A stretch of DNA of 64,000 nucleotides. Source: an uncultured Pelagibacteraceae bacterium. Lineage in GTDB: Bacteria; Pseudomonadota; Alphaproteobacteria; Pelagibacterales; Pelagibacteraceae. Where the stretch lies: NCBI GenBank assembly GCA_902524595.1, contig CABZDS010000001.1, positions 186,001-250,000 on the forward strand, written 5' to 3'. A model generated the notes under the pieces. The model worked only from the letters and a program-made list of their open reading frames with translations, had not been told where the DNA came from and searched no databases. The translations under genes were made by a program, and so were the position numbers. This document shows, piece after piece, positions 56,457 through 64,000 of this stretch; position 1 is the stretch's first letter, and every line of letters starts with the position of its first letter.

Positions 56457-57189
56457 ATATCAGATTTTAGTAGAATACGAAGGTACTCTATATAATGGTT
56501 GGCAAATTCAAAAAAAAGGTAATTCAATCCAGGAAAATATCGAGATTATCTTATCCAAGCTATTAAAAGAAAAAATAAAAATTTATGGGTCTGGACGAAC
56601 AGATACAGGAGTTCATGCCAAAGAGCAATCAGCACACTTTGATACTAAAAATAAAATTATTCAAAAAGATAAACTAATAAATTCACTAAACTTCTTTTTG
56701 AATAAAAAAAAAATATCTATTTTGAAAATAAAGAAAAAAAATAAACTTTTTCATTCAAGATATTCTGCAAAAGAAAGAAGGTATATATATTTAATAAGAA
56801 ATGATGTCTCTCCTTCTGTGATTAATTTTAAAAGAGAGTGGCATATTAAAAAAAAAATTGATGTAGAATTGATGAAAAAGGGAGCAAAAAAATTAATTGG
56901 AACTCATGATTTTTCAACGTTTAGAGCATCTAATTGTGCCGCAAAAAGTCCGGTAAGAACCATGCAGAAGGTAAAAATAACCAAAGTTAAAAATGTTATA
57001 AAAATTCAATTTGTTTCAAAATCATTTCTTAAGAGTCAAGTTAGATCCATGGTTGGTTCACTCAAATACCTTGGTGAAAATAAATGGAACTTAAAAAAAT
57101 TTACCAGTATATTTAAATCAAAATCTAGAAAAAATTGTGCTCCTATTGCTCCTGCACATGGCTTATATCTTGAGAAAATTATTTATTAG
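56449..57189 (+). CDS. truA: tRNA pseudouridine synthase A (GTG start)
   Basis: 246 residues. The catalytic aspartate is in GSGRTDTGVHAKEQSAHF near residue 50, YNGWQIQKKGNSIQE opens the fold, FHSRYSAKERRYIYLI is central, and FLKSQVRSMVGSL comes late. It makes pseudouridine at positions 38-40 of tRNA anticodon arms. It starts with GTG at 56449 inside the fmt end (8-base overlap) and its tail overlaps the SET-domain gene on the other strand by 11 bases. It completes a def-fmt-truA initiation and tRNA-maturation unit. Confidence 0.95.
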   Translation: MNRYQILVEYEGTLYNGWQIQKKGNSIQENIEIILSKLLKEKIKIYGSGRTDTGVHAKEQSAHFDTKNKIIQKDKLINSLNFFLNKKKISILKIKKKNKLFHSRYSAKERRYIYLIRNDVSPSVINFKREWHIKKKIDVELMKKGAKKLIGTHDFSTFRASNCAAKSPVRTMQKVKITKVKNVIKIQFVSKSFLKSQVRSMVGSLKYLGENKWNLKKFTSIFKSKSRKNCAPIAPAHGLYLEKIIY

Positions 57190-57640
57190 ATTTCTTTTTT
57201 TTATTTTTTATTCTCCATCTTGATCCTTCTCTAACTATATAACCACAACAACTTTTGGAGCCACACTTACAAGGAAAATTTTTATAGTTTTCATCAAAAC
57301 TAAACCCATAATCATAAGTTAGTTCCTCATTTTTATTTATATCTTTAATAGAACTAATCCATAATTTTAAACCTTTGCCTTCAACTTCGCAGTTTGGATC
57401 ACAAGAGTGATTAATAAGTCTTGCGGTATTGTAATCAAAATCACCGTCTAAATCATATCTATTATTTAAGTTAAAAAGATAAATCGCTTTATCATTATCA
57501 AATTTTGGATTATTTTCGGTCTGTTTTTTTGTAATTATTTTACCTGTGTAGTAAATAATCTTAGTTCCTTTTTTTATATTTTTAGATGCAAACAGTCCCC
57601 TGTTATCAATATTTGACGATTTTTGTTTATATAGTTTCAT
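57179..57640 (-). CDS. SET-domain protein-lysine methyltransferase-like protein
   Basis: 153 residues, almost the bare SET fold. GLFASKNIKKGTKI is at 15-28, the SAM/pseudoknot motif RLINHSCDPNC at 74-84, ELTYDYGF at 106-113, and a post-SET-like zinc cluster CKCGSKSCCG at 124-133. The C-terminus is a lysine tail. All catalytic motifs are present, so it should methylate a lysine on an unknown protein. SET proteins are common in eukaryotes and patchy in bacteria. It starts two bases after the HDAC-family gene and ends the operon that begins at yidD. Transfer from a eukaryote is possible but not shown. Confidence 0.88.
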   Translation of the reverse strand: MKLYKQKSSNIDNRGLFASKNIKKGTKIIYYTGKIITKKQTENNPKFDNDKAIYLFNLNNRYDLDGDFDYNTARLINHSCDPNCEVEGKGLKLWISSIKDINKNEELTYDYGFSFDENYKNFPCKCGSKSCCGYIVREGSRWRIKNKKKKSNK

Positions 57641-57642
57641 GA

Positions 57643-58572
57643 TTATTTATTTTCTGACTCGATTAATGCATTTACATGATAATTAGCGCTTTCAGCAAGT
57701 GCTTTCAGGTCGTATCCACCTTCTAATAAAGATACCACTTTCCCGTTAGTAAATTTATTAGTGGCTTTTAGTGTTCTTCTTGTTATTTCATAAAAATCTT
57801 TGGATGAAAGTTCAAATTGAGCTAATGGATCGTTCTTGTGAGCATCAAAGCCAGCAGAAAAGATTAAGTAATCAGGCTTATATTCAATTAACCTATCTAA
57901 AACTCTATCATAAGCATTAACATACTCCTCAGAATTTGTACCAGCAGGAAGAGGTATATTAAGAGAATTATTATACTTTCCCTTGTCTTTTTCTGATCCG
58001 CCGCCTGGATAAAATGGATATTGATGTGTTGATATATAAAGTGAATTTTTGTTGTCATACATTACATCATAATTTCCATTTCCCCAATGAACATCAAAAT
58101 CTACACATGCAATTCTTTTATAATTATATTTTTTTATTAAATAATTAACTGCAACACCTGCATTAGAAATACAACAAAAGCCCATTGATTTATTTTTTTC
58201 AGCATGGTGTCCTGGTGGCCGTACTACACAAAATGCATTTTTATATTTTTTATTCTCAATTCCATCTATTGCACTTATAGCCGATCCTGCGGCTTGAAAT
58301 ACTGCATCCTTACTTCCAGGCGATACAACAGTATCACCATCTAAAAAATTTAAGCCAGTTTTAGGAAATGAGTTTTTTAAATTATTAATATAATCTTCAG
58401 AATGTGTCATATTAAGAATATAATTAGGAACAACATCTGGCTTATCCCAAAGCAGTTCTTTATTTTTTTTTAAAGTATCAATTATTGAAACTACTCTCTT
58501 CGGTTGCTCTGGATGACCATCGCCTGTTATATGTTTTTTTGAAGATTCAGATGTTATAATTGCAGTTTTCAA
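57643..58572 (-). CDS. Histone deacetylase-family amidohydrolase
   Basis: 309 residues, class II-like HDAC/acetylpolyamine amidohydrolase fold. The active-site histidine pair is in RPPGHHAEK (His122, His123), zinc ligands are Asp160 and His162 in DFDVHWGNG and Asp243 in SAGFDAHKNDPL, and SLLEGGYDL comes late. In bacteria such enzymes deacetylate lysines of proteins (for example acetyl-CoA synthetase) or polyamines. It overlaps dapE by 4 bases (ATGA) and lies two bases before the SET gene, so a deacetylase and a lysine methyltransferase are made from one messenger. The substrate is unknown. Confidence 0.9.
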   Translation of the reverse strand: MKTAIITSESSKKHITGDGHPEQPKRVVSIIDTLKKNKELLWDKPDVVPNYILNMTHSEDYINNLKNSFPKTGLNFLDGDTVVSPGSKDAVFQAAGSAISAIDGIENKKYKNAFCVVRPPGHHAEKNKSMGFCCISNAGVAVNYLIKKYNYKRIACVDFDVHWGNGNYDVMYDNKNSLYISTHQYPFYPGGGSEKDKGKYNNSLNIPLPAGTNSEEYVNAYDRVLDRLIEYKPDYLIFSAGFDAHKNDPLAQFELSSKDFYEITRRTLKATNKFTNGKVVSLLEGGYDLKALAESANYHVNALIESENK

Positions 58573-59711
58573 GCGAAATAATTATGTAAAATGTTCTTAT
58601 AAATCTTAGTTAACTTTTTTAAATCTGAAATCGATGTTCTTTCATTAACCATATGAATAGTATTATTTCTTAACCCAAGCTCAAGACGTGGTATTGAACC
58701 TAAAAATCTGCTGTCACTTGTGCCACCTCTACAATTTAATTTTGCATCGTTACCTGTAATTTTTTTTACAACTTTTTTTACCATATAAATTTCTTTATTT
58801 GGCTCTGTGTAAAATGCTTCACCACTTACGTTGTAATCTATTTTAGTTTTGCAATTTTCTTTTTTTGCAACTGTATTAATAATTCTACTAAGTTTTTTTT
58901 TCAAAGATGTCGATTTATAAGTTGAATTAAATCTAACATTAAATTTAGCACTTGCACATTGTGGGACTACATTTTCAGATATATTATCCACATTCATTTT
59001 TGTAAATTCCAAATTTGATGGTGGCATATACTTTGTTCCTTTGTCTAGCTGAACACTTTTTAGTTTGGATATTATTTTAGCGAGTGCAGTACATGGATTT
59101 ATATATGTACCATAAAATGCAGAGTGTCCACTTTTTCCATATACTGTTACTGTTCCATTCATAGAACCTCTTCTTCCAATCCTGATTTCATCTCCAACTG
59201 ATTTATTTGATGACGGTTCGCCTACTACCGAAAAATCAATTTTTTCTTTTTTTTTCTTTAAATATTTCATAACAGCTGGACAACCATGACCTGTAGTTTC
59301 TTCATCAGCCGTAATTATTATTGATATAGAACCTTTAAATTTTTTATTTTTAATAAAATTACTTACAGCACTTATCCAACATGCCACACTACCTTTCATG
59401 TCCTGGGATCCTCTTCCATATAAATATCCTTTTTTTACTACTGCTTTAAATGGCGGAAACTCCCAATTATTGAGGTTAGCAACAACATCTGTGTGACCCA
59501 AATAATTAATGTTAGGTTTTGATTTACCAAATTTTGCATATAAATTTAATGCGGGTTTAGCACCCGTACCTTTTGATTTTATTATATAACATTTAAAACC
59601 TATTGATGAGAGTTTCCTTGAAAGAAAATTCATAATACCTTTATCTTCTGTTTTAATTGTTTGAAATTTTATCAGCTCTTGAGCTAACGTCAGTTCATCA
59701 TAAGTTTTCAT
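58569..59711 (-). CDS. dapE: Succinyl-diaminopimelate desuccinylase
   Basis: 380 residues, an M20-type di-zinc amidohydrolase. Metal site 1 is INYLGHTDVV near residues 69-78, the bridging Asp is in YGRGSQDMKGS near 98, and the catalytic Glu pair is in ITADEETTGHG near 133. The dimerisation domain is in the middle, and RGGTSDSRFL with the last metal His comes near the end. It hydrolyses N-succinyl-LL-diaminopimelate in the lysine pathway. It follows dapD by 4 bases and precedes the HDAC-like gene with a 4-base overlap. Confidence 0.94.
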   Translation of the reverse strand: MKTYDELTLAQELIKFQTIKTEDKGIMNFLSRKLSSIGFKCYIIKSKGTGAKPALNLYAKFGKSKPNINYLGHTDVVANLNNWEFPPFKAVVKKGYLYGRGSQDMKGSVACWISAVSNFIKNKKFKGSISIIITADEETTGHGCPAVMKYLKKKKEKIDFSVVGEPSSNKSVGDEIRIGRRGSMNGTVTVYGKSGHSAFYGTYINPCTALAKIISKLKSVQLDKGTKYMPPSNLEFTKMNVDNISENVVPQCASAKFNVRFNSTYKSTSLKKKLSRIINTVAKKENCKTKIDYNVSGEAFYTEPNKEIYMVKKVVKKITGNDAKLNCRGGTSDSRFLGSIPRLELGLRNNTIHMVNERTSISDLKKLTKIYKNILHNYFA

Positions 59712-59715
59712 TAAT

Positions 59716-60543
59716 CTATTCTCTCAAAAGATCATTTATTGAAGTCTTTGATCTTGTTTTTTCATCTACTTGTTTGATTATTACCGCGCAATATAATGAA
59801 GGAGCGCTTGAATTATTTTTATCTGGTAGAGAACCTGGAACAACAACAGAATATGGTGGAATTTTACCGTAGCTTATTTCGCCTGTTTTCCTGTTAACAA
59901 TTTTTGTTGATTGTCCAATATACATCCCCATACTTAAAACAGAACCTTCGCCAACTATCACTCCCTCTACAACCTCAGACATTGCTCCTAAAAAAACATT
60001 GTCCTCAATGATTGTTGGTAATGCCTGTGCAGGCTCTAAAACTCCTCCAACTCCGCTACCTGCAGAGATATGACAATTTTTTCCGATTTGAGAACAGCTC
60101 CCAGCTCTTGCAAAAGTATCTATCATCGTTCCCTCATCAATGTATGCTCCTATATTCACATAGCATGGCATTAAAACAGCATTTTTGCCTACAAAAGACC
60201 CTTTTCTCACTGGAGAATTAGGAACCATTCTGAAACCAGCTTTTTCATGGTCATCTTTAGACCAACCTGCCGTTTTACCTTTTAAAAGATGCGCCTTGTC
60301 ATACCAACTACTGTAGGGGCCATTTAAATTTTCCATTGGATACATTCTAAAACTTAACATAATTGCTTTTTTTATGTGTTGATGTGTTACCCACTCACCA
60401 TTGATTTTTTCAGCTACTCTGACTTTGCCACTATCTAAGTCATCAATAATTTGATTAACAGTATTTTTTAAACTCTCATCTGAGTTTGGACTTACTTGGT
60501 CTCTATTTTCCCAAGCATCATTGATTATATTTTCTATGCTCAT
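59716..60543 (-). CDS. dapD: Tetrahydrodipicolinate N-succinyltransferase
   Basis: 275 residues, the normal DapD length. The N-terminal helical part is followed by a left-handed beta-helix with hexapeptide repeats (about 105-230) carrying [20 protein letters not shown] and [14 protein letters not shown]. The C-terminal catalytic loop contains [12 protein letters not shown]. It succinylates tetrahydrodipicolinate on the way to diaminopimelate and lysine. It lies between the HAD gene (4 bases) and dapE (4 bases) in a tightly packed operon. Confidence 0.96.
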   Translation of the reverse strand: MSIENIINDAWENRDQVSPNSDESLKNTVNQIIDDLDSGKVRVAEKINGEWVTHQHIKKAIMLSFRMYPMENLNGPYSSWYDKAHLLKGKTAGWSKDDHEKAGFRMVPNSPVRKGSFVGKNAVLMPCYVNIGAYIDEGTMIDTFARAGSCSQIGKNCHISAGSGVGGVLEPAQALPTIIEDNVFLGAMSEVVEGVIVGEGSVLSMGMYIGQSTKIVNRKTGEISYGKIPPYSVVVPGSLPDKNNSSAPSLYCAVIIKQVDEKTRSKTSINDLLRE

Positions 60544-60547
60544 AAAT

Positions 60548-61219
60548 TTAAGAACTTTTTAATAACCTTATTTCTTTTAAAAATAAAGAGAGATTTTCAA
60601 TTTTATAATCGATGTAATCTTTGTCAGACTCTTTTTTCCCCCAGTATTCATTGTTGATAAGCCAAGCTGTTATTGTCCCTCGCTCTTTACCTATTGATAA
60701 ATTTTTAGCTATATCCTCGATATAAAGAGTTTCTTTTGGATTGATCTTAAATTTATCAACCATAAGATCAAAGGCCCTGGCTTCAGGCTTAGGGTGATAT
60801 TTTGCGTCTACGATATCAAATATATCTTCAAATTGGTCTTCAATACCAAGAGTTTTTACAATATTTTTTACATGAGCTCTACTTCCGTTTGTAAATACGA
60901 ATTTATTTAAATTAATGTTTTCAAGCTCATTTCTTAAGACAAGATCTTTTCCCATAAATGAAAGATCAATATCATGAACATACTCCAAGAATTCTTCCGG
61001 TGGTATATCATGATGTATCATCAATCCATTTAAACTTGTGTTGTATTTGTGAAAATAATTTCTTTGTAATTCTTTAGCTTTTATAAGATCTAGGTCAAGT
61101 TTATTTGAGATATATTTTGTCATCCTCTTACTAACTTGTCCAAAAACTGCCTCTAAATCACTATATAAAACACCATCACAGTCGAATAAAATATTTTTTA
61201 TATTTTTTAAATTATTCAT
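60548..61219 (-). CDS. HAD-family pyrimidine 5'-nucleotidase-like hydrolase
   Basis: 223 residues. The HAD nucleophile motif is [11 protein letters not shown] near 12-22 (DxD), motif II lies in [10 protein letters not shown] near 108-117, the Lys in [10 protein letters not shown] near 143, and the acidic motif in [14 protein letters not shown] near 166-179. The cap region and length match the Sdt1/pyrimidine 5'-nucleotidase family, a common neighbour of argB and dapD in alphaproteobacteria. It dephosphorylates small phosphomonoesters, probably nucleotides. It overlaps argB by 4 bases. Confidence 0.87.
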   Translation of the reverse strand: MNNLKNIKNILFDCDGVLYSDLEAVFGQVSKRMTKYISNKLDLDLIKAKELQRNYFHKYNTSLNGLMIHHDIPPEEFLEYVHDIDLSFMGKDLVLRNELENINLNKFVFTNGSRAHVKNIVKTLGIEDQFEDIFDIVDAKYHPKPEARAFDLMVDKFKINPKETLYIEDIAKNLSIGKERGTITAWLINNEYWGKKESDKDYIDYKIENLSLFLKEIRLLKSS

Positions 61220-62067
61220 TTTCTTATCAACGTTCCTGCACCCTTGTCAGAAAATAACTCAAATAGTATTGAATGTGGTTTTCTACCATCAACAATAACT
61301 ACACCTCTAACACCATTAGATATTGCATCCAGACAAGTGTTTATTTTTGGTATCATACCTCCAGAAATAATATTATTTTTTAACATTTCATTGGCTATAT
61401 TGAGATTAATCTCAGATATAAGTTTTTGATTTTCATCAAGAACCCCTTCAACATCTGTCATCAAAAGAAGTCGTCTAGCATCGATCTCTTTTGCAATTGA
61501 ACCTGCGGCAACATCTGCATTAATATTATAAATTCTACCATCATCACCCAATCCTAAAGGGACAACAATTGGAATTTGTTTATTATTAATAAAATTTAAT
61601 ATTTTCTCTTTGTTAATTTTTTTTGGTGTCCCGACATACCCCAATTCTTTACTTTCAGGAATAATATTAATTACATTGTTTTCTTTAGGTGATATTGAAC
61701 AAACATTAGTGTTTTTAGATTTTAATTCACGTAAAATCTCTAAATTAAGCTCTAGTAAAGCCTCTTCTATATATCCTATTGTTTTTTCGTCTGAAACCCT
61801 AAACCCTTTGATAAATCTTGTTTCGATATTATTTTCATCCAATTTTTTTTTAATATTTTTACCTCCACCATGAACAACTATTGCTGATAAACCAATTTTA
61901 TTTATTACTGAAATATCTTCTATGAACTGATCAAAGAGTTTTTTATCTAATAAAACAGATCCACCACATTTAATTACTATTACCTCAGACTGATATTTGT
62001 TTATATATTTTTCAACTTCATTAATGTTCGGTCCATCTTTTGGAATAATCTTGTCTAATTCCATCAA
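61216..62067 (-). CDS. argB: Acetylglutamate kinase
   Basis: 283 residues, amino acid kinase fold. VIKCGGSVL near 32-40 binds ATP, VVHGGGKNIKKKLD near 63-76 binds the substrate, NINADVAAGSIAKEI near 162-176, and SGGMIPKINTCLDA near 235-248. It phosphorylates N-acetylglutamate, the second and usually controlling step of arginine synthesis. The N-terminal helix typical of arginine-sensitive kinases is short but present (about 1-25). It begins immediately after yidC with no gene between. Many alphaproteobacteria have the GTPase gene engB (yihA) in this spot. Confidence 0.95.
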   Translation of the reverse strand: MMELDKIIPKDGPNINEVEKYINKYQSEVIVIKCGGSVLLDKKLFDQFIEDISVINKIGLSAIVVHGGGKNIKKKLDENNIETRFIKGFRVSDEKTIGYIEEALLELNLEILRELKSKNTNVCSISPKENNVINIIPESKELGYVGTPKKINKEKILNFINNKQIPIVVPLGLGDDGRIYNINADVAAGSIAKEIDARRLLLMTDVEGVLDENQKLISEINLNIANEMLKNNIISGGMIPKINTCLDAISNGVRGVVIVDGRKPHSILFELFSDKGAGTLIRK

Positions 62068-63750
62068 TTAAACTGTTTTAACTGAAGTTCTCTTCATAAT
62101 TACATACTGTTGTGCCATAGTAAGCACGTTGTTAATTGTCCAATATATAACTAATCCTGATGGAAAAGGTGCTAGTATTACTGTTAAGAATACAGGAAAA
62201 AACATAAATATTTTTTGCTGAATCGGATCTGGTGGTGTTGGATTAAGTTTTTGTTGCATCCACATTGTTACACCCATCGCTACTGGCCAAGCGCCAATAA
62301 TTAAAAATGATGGAACATCATATGGTAACAAACCAAATAAATTAAATAAACTTGTTGGATCTCTTTCACTAAGATCATGTATCCAACCAAAAAAAGGCTG
62401 ATGTCTCATTTCAATTGTAACAAACAACATTTTATAAATTGCAAAAAAGAATGGTATTTGAATTAAAATAGGCAAACACCCACTTACAGGATTCACCTTC
62501 TCTCTTTTGTAAAGAGCCATCATTTCTTGTTGCAACTTCATTTTATCTTCCTTATGAAGCTCTTTAAGCCTTACCATTTCGGGTTGAAGAACTTTCATTT
62601 TTGCCATTGATCTAAATGAGTAGTTAGCGAGAGGAAAAAATAATATTCTTATACAAGCGGTTATAAGTATAATTGCAATTCCATAGTTGCCAGTTAATTT
62701 AAAGAAATAATCGGATATCAAAAATATTGGTTTTGTTAAAAAATATAGGAAACCCCAATCAATTGCTAAATCAAATTTATTAATATTTAGTTTTTGCGCA
62801 TAACCATCAACAACATCCACTTCTTTTGCCGCAATAATCACTTTTACCTGATTAGTTTTGATTTCATTAGCTCTGACTTCTGTTGCGGCAGTTTCTATAA
62901 AGTTAGCTTTAAATTTATTTTTATAATCGAAATCTGATCTAAAACTTTTATTACTTTCTGGGATTAAACTTGTTATCCAATATTTATCTGTAATACCCAT
63001 CCATCCTTTGTTAGCATTTACAGAGTACTTCTTATCTTTAATGTCATCGTAATCTTCTTCAACAAGATTATCATCAAAAACACCTAATAAACCTTCATGT
63101 AATATATAAAAATCAGTTATATCAGGAGCTAGGTTTCTAATAATCTGTCCATAGGGATAAAAGTAATAAGTATTTTGAGTATTATTCGTAATTTTTTGGT
63201 TAACAGTAAATAAAAATTTATCATCTATGCTAATTTCTTTCTCAAAAGTTATATTCTGTTCACTATTCCATACTAATTTAACTGGACTGTTCGGTGTTAA
63301 TAATTTATTGCCTACAACCTCCCATTTTGTATTTGAATTGGGAACTTCGATATCTTTATTATTTATTGCCCAACCTGTTTCTATATAATAACCATTTTCA
63401 GATTCTTTAGGATTAAGCAAAACTACATTTTTATCAGAGTCTAAAGTTTCAGTGTATTTCTTAAAAATCAGATCATCGATTAATGATCCCTCTAGAGAAA
63501 TAGAACCTTTAATATTTTCATTTTCAAAAAGAATCCTTTCAACTTTAGTAATTGCTTCTGATCTAGAAATTTTATTATTCTCAATATTTTGCTCTATTTT
63601 TGGTGCTTCGTTTAGTTGAAGATTGTTCTTATTTTGATCATTATTAATTACCTGTTTTGGATCAGGATTTGGTGGAGCGAAAAATAATCCATAGAGAATT
63701 ATTACTGCTGCACTTAATGAAATTGCTGCTATTACGTTTCTTGTGTCCAT
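62068..63750 (-). CDS. yidC: Membrane protein insertase YidC
   Basis: 560 residues. One N-terminal anchor helix (about 5-25) is followed by an Asn/Lys-rich linker and a large periplasmic beta domain (about 60-320). The C-terminal five-helix insertase core starts near 340 with GFLYFLTKPIF, and has NYGIAIILITACIRILFFPL carrying the conserved groove arginine. The cytoplasmic hairpin is KMKVLQPEMVRLKELHKED, and then VSGCLPILIQIPFFFAIYKML. It inserts and folds inner-membrane proteins alone or with SecYEG. Its start overlaps the yidD stop by one base. Confidence 0.96.
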   Translation of the reverse strand: MDTRNVIAAISLSAAVIILYGLFFAPPNPDPKQVINNDQNKNNLQLNEAPKIEQNIENNKISRSEAITKVERILFENENIKGSISLEGSLIDDLIFKKYTETLDSDKNVVLLNPKESENGYYIETGWAINNKDIEVPNSNTKWEVVGNKLLTPNSPVKLVWNSEQNITFEKEISIDDKFLFTVNQKITNNTQNTYYFYPYGQIIRNLAPDITDFYILHEGLLGVFDDNLVEEDYDDIKDKKYSVNANKGWMGITDKYWITSLIPESNKSFRSDFDYKNKFKANFIETAATEVRANEIKTNQVKVIIAAKEVDVVDGYAQKLNINKFDLAIDWGFLYFLTKPIFLISDYFFKLTGNYGIAIILITACIRILFFPLANYSFRSMAKMKVLQPEMVRLKELHKEDKMKLQQEMMALYKREKVNPVSGCLPILIQIPFFFAIYKMLFVTIEMRHQPFFGWIHDLSERDPTSLFNLFGLLPYDVPSFLIIGAWPVAMGVTMWMQQKLNPTPPDPIQQKIFMFFPVFLTVILAPFPSGLVIYWTINNVLTMAQQYVIMKRTSVKTV

Positions 63751-63989
63751 TATTTAATATTCTTTTTCTTTACCGGATCATACCCATGTCCTCCTCCCAA
63801 AAATTTTATAGGATGACAAGATAGAATTCTTTTGATGCCTTTATAGCAACCTTTCAAAACACCATGTTCATTTAAACAATCAATAAAATAATCTGAACAA
63901 GTTGGAAGATACCTGCAATTATTACCCAGAACAGGTGAAATGAAATATTTATAAAATTTTATTAAATATATTAATCCTTTTTTCATCAT
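63750..63989 (-). CDS. yidD: Membrane protein insertion efficiency factor YidD
   Basis: 79 residues, the usual YidD size. An amphipathic N-terminal helix KGLIYLIKFYKYFISP is followed by the signature CRYLPTCSDYFIDCL with three cysteines, GCYKGIKRILSCHP and GHGYDPV near the end. It assists YidC. Two adjacent ATGs (63989 and 63986) could start it. Upstream, only 11 bases remain in the window; rnpA would be the expected neighbour but cannot be seen. Confidence 0.93.
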   Translation of the reverse strand: MMKKGLIYLIKFYKYFISPVLGNNCRYLPTCSDYFIDCLNEHGVLKGCYKGIKRILSCHPIKFLGGGHGYDPVKKKNIK

Positions 63990-64000
63990 AACTATCTAAT

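Overview
This window is a compact, strongly AT-rich stretch of chromosome with short intergenic spaces. It looks like a SAR11-clade alphaproteobacterium (Pelagibacter-like). That call rests on the base composition, very lysine/asparagine/isoleucine-rich proteins, alphaproteobacterial gene orders (argH-lysA next to tlpA, fdxA-carD, yidD-yidC...argB-dapD-dapE, DnaJ-cobS-cobT-bolA), a RegB-type kinase and TRAP transport. It is inferred from reading alone, with no database search. I see no rRNA, insertion sequence, integrase, prophage or CRISPR array.

Layout. 1-5350: the end of an arginine/lysine operon (argH, a 38-residue LptM-like lipoprotein, start of lysA) diverging from a TlpA thioredoxin. 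Then come a HIG1 membrane protein, an esterase, an HNH nuclease and yqaA-dsbB-coq7. 5400-11590: tRNA-Leu, an acyl-CoA synthetase, a self-contained mini-gene for a 27-residue Lys/Arg/Ala peptide, and the operon Suv3-like helicase, TerB-like protein, 7Fe ferredoxin, CarD. 11750-18430: acetoacetyl-CoA synthetase plus an aminotransferase, then a TAXI-type TRAP transporter whose receptor and permease genes are separated by a terminator hairpin. 18430-25480: a PaaI thioesterase, a 27-residue membrane peptide and tRNA-Arg on one strand; on the other a pyruvate dehydrogenase E1 carrying its own lipoyl domain, E2, a 2-oxoglutarate dioxygenase and a DMT transporter. 25475-34300: uppP, gltD-gltB, an alpha/beta hydrolase and a glycosyltransferase.

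34300-44400: the translation block thrS-infC-rpmI-rplT-pheS-pheT-lepA, then a glycosyltransferase and an FkbM-like methyltransferase that look like an accessory insert before tRNA-Ser. 44570-53060: gyrB and regB, then DnaJ-cobS-cobT diverging from bolA, and aroK-aroB. 53150-57190: a 46-residue membrane peptide, an unknown 579-residue exported protein, and def-fmt-truA. 57180-64000: a minus-strand run yidD-yidC-argB-HAD-dapD-dapE-HDAC-SET covering membrane insertion, arginine and lysine synthesis, and two enzymes resembling protein-lysine modifiers.

Three things stand out. (1) There are several genes too short for ordinary calling but with translation or transcription signals: the 27-residue basic peptide with promoter, leader hairpin and terminator; the membrane microprotein translated from the 3' side of tRNA-Arg; and the lipoprotein inside the argH-lysA junction. 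(2) A SET-domain methyltransferase gene lies next to an HDAC-family deacetylase gene, in a window that also encodes two extremely lysine-rich, potentially nucleic-acid-binding proteins. (3) Eight of nine convergent gene pairs overlap at their stop codons, leaving no room for ordinary terminators.
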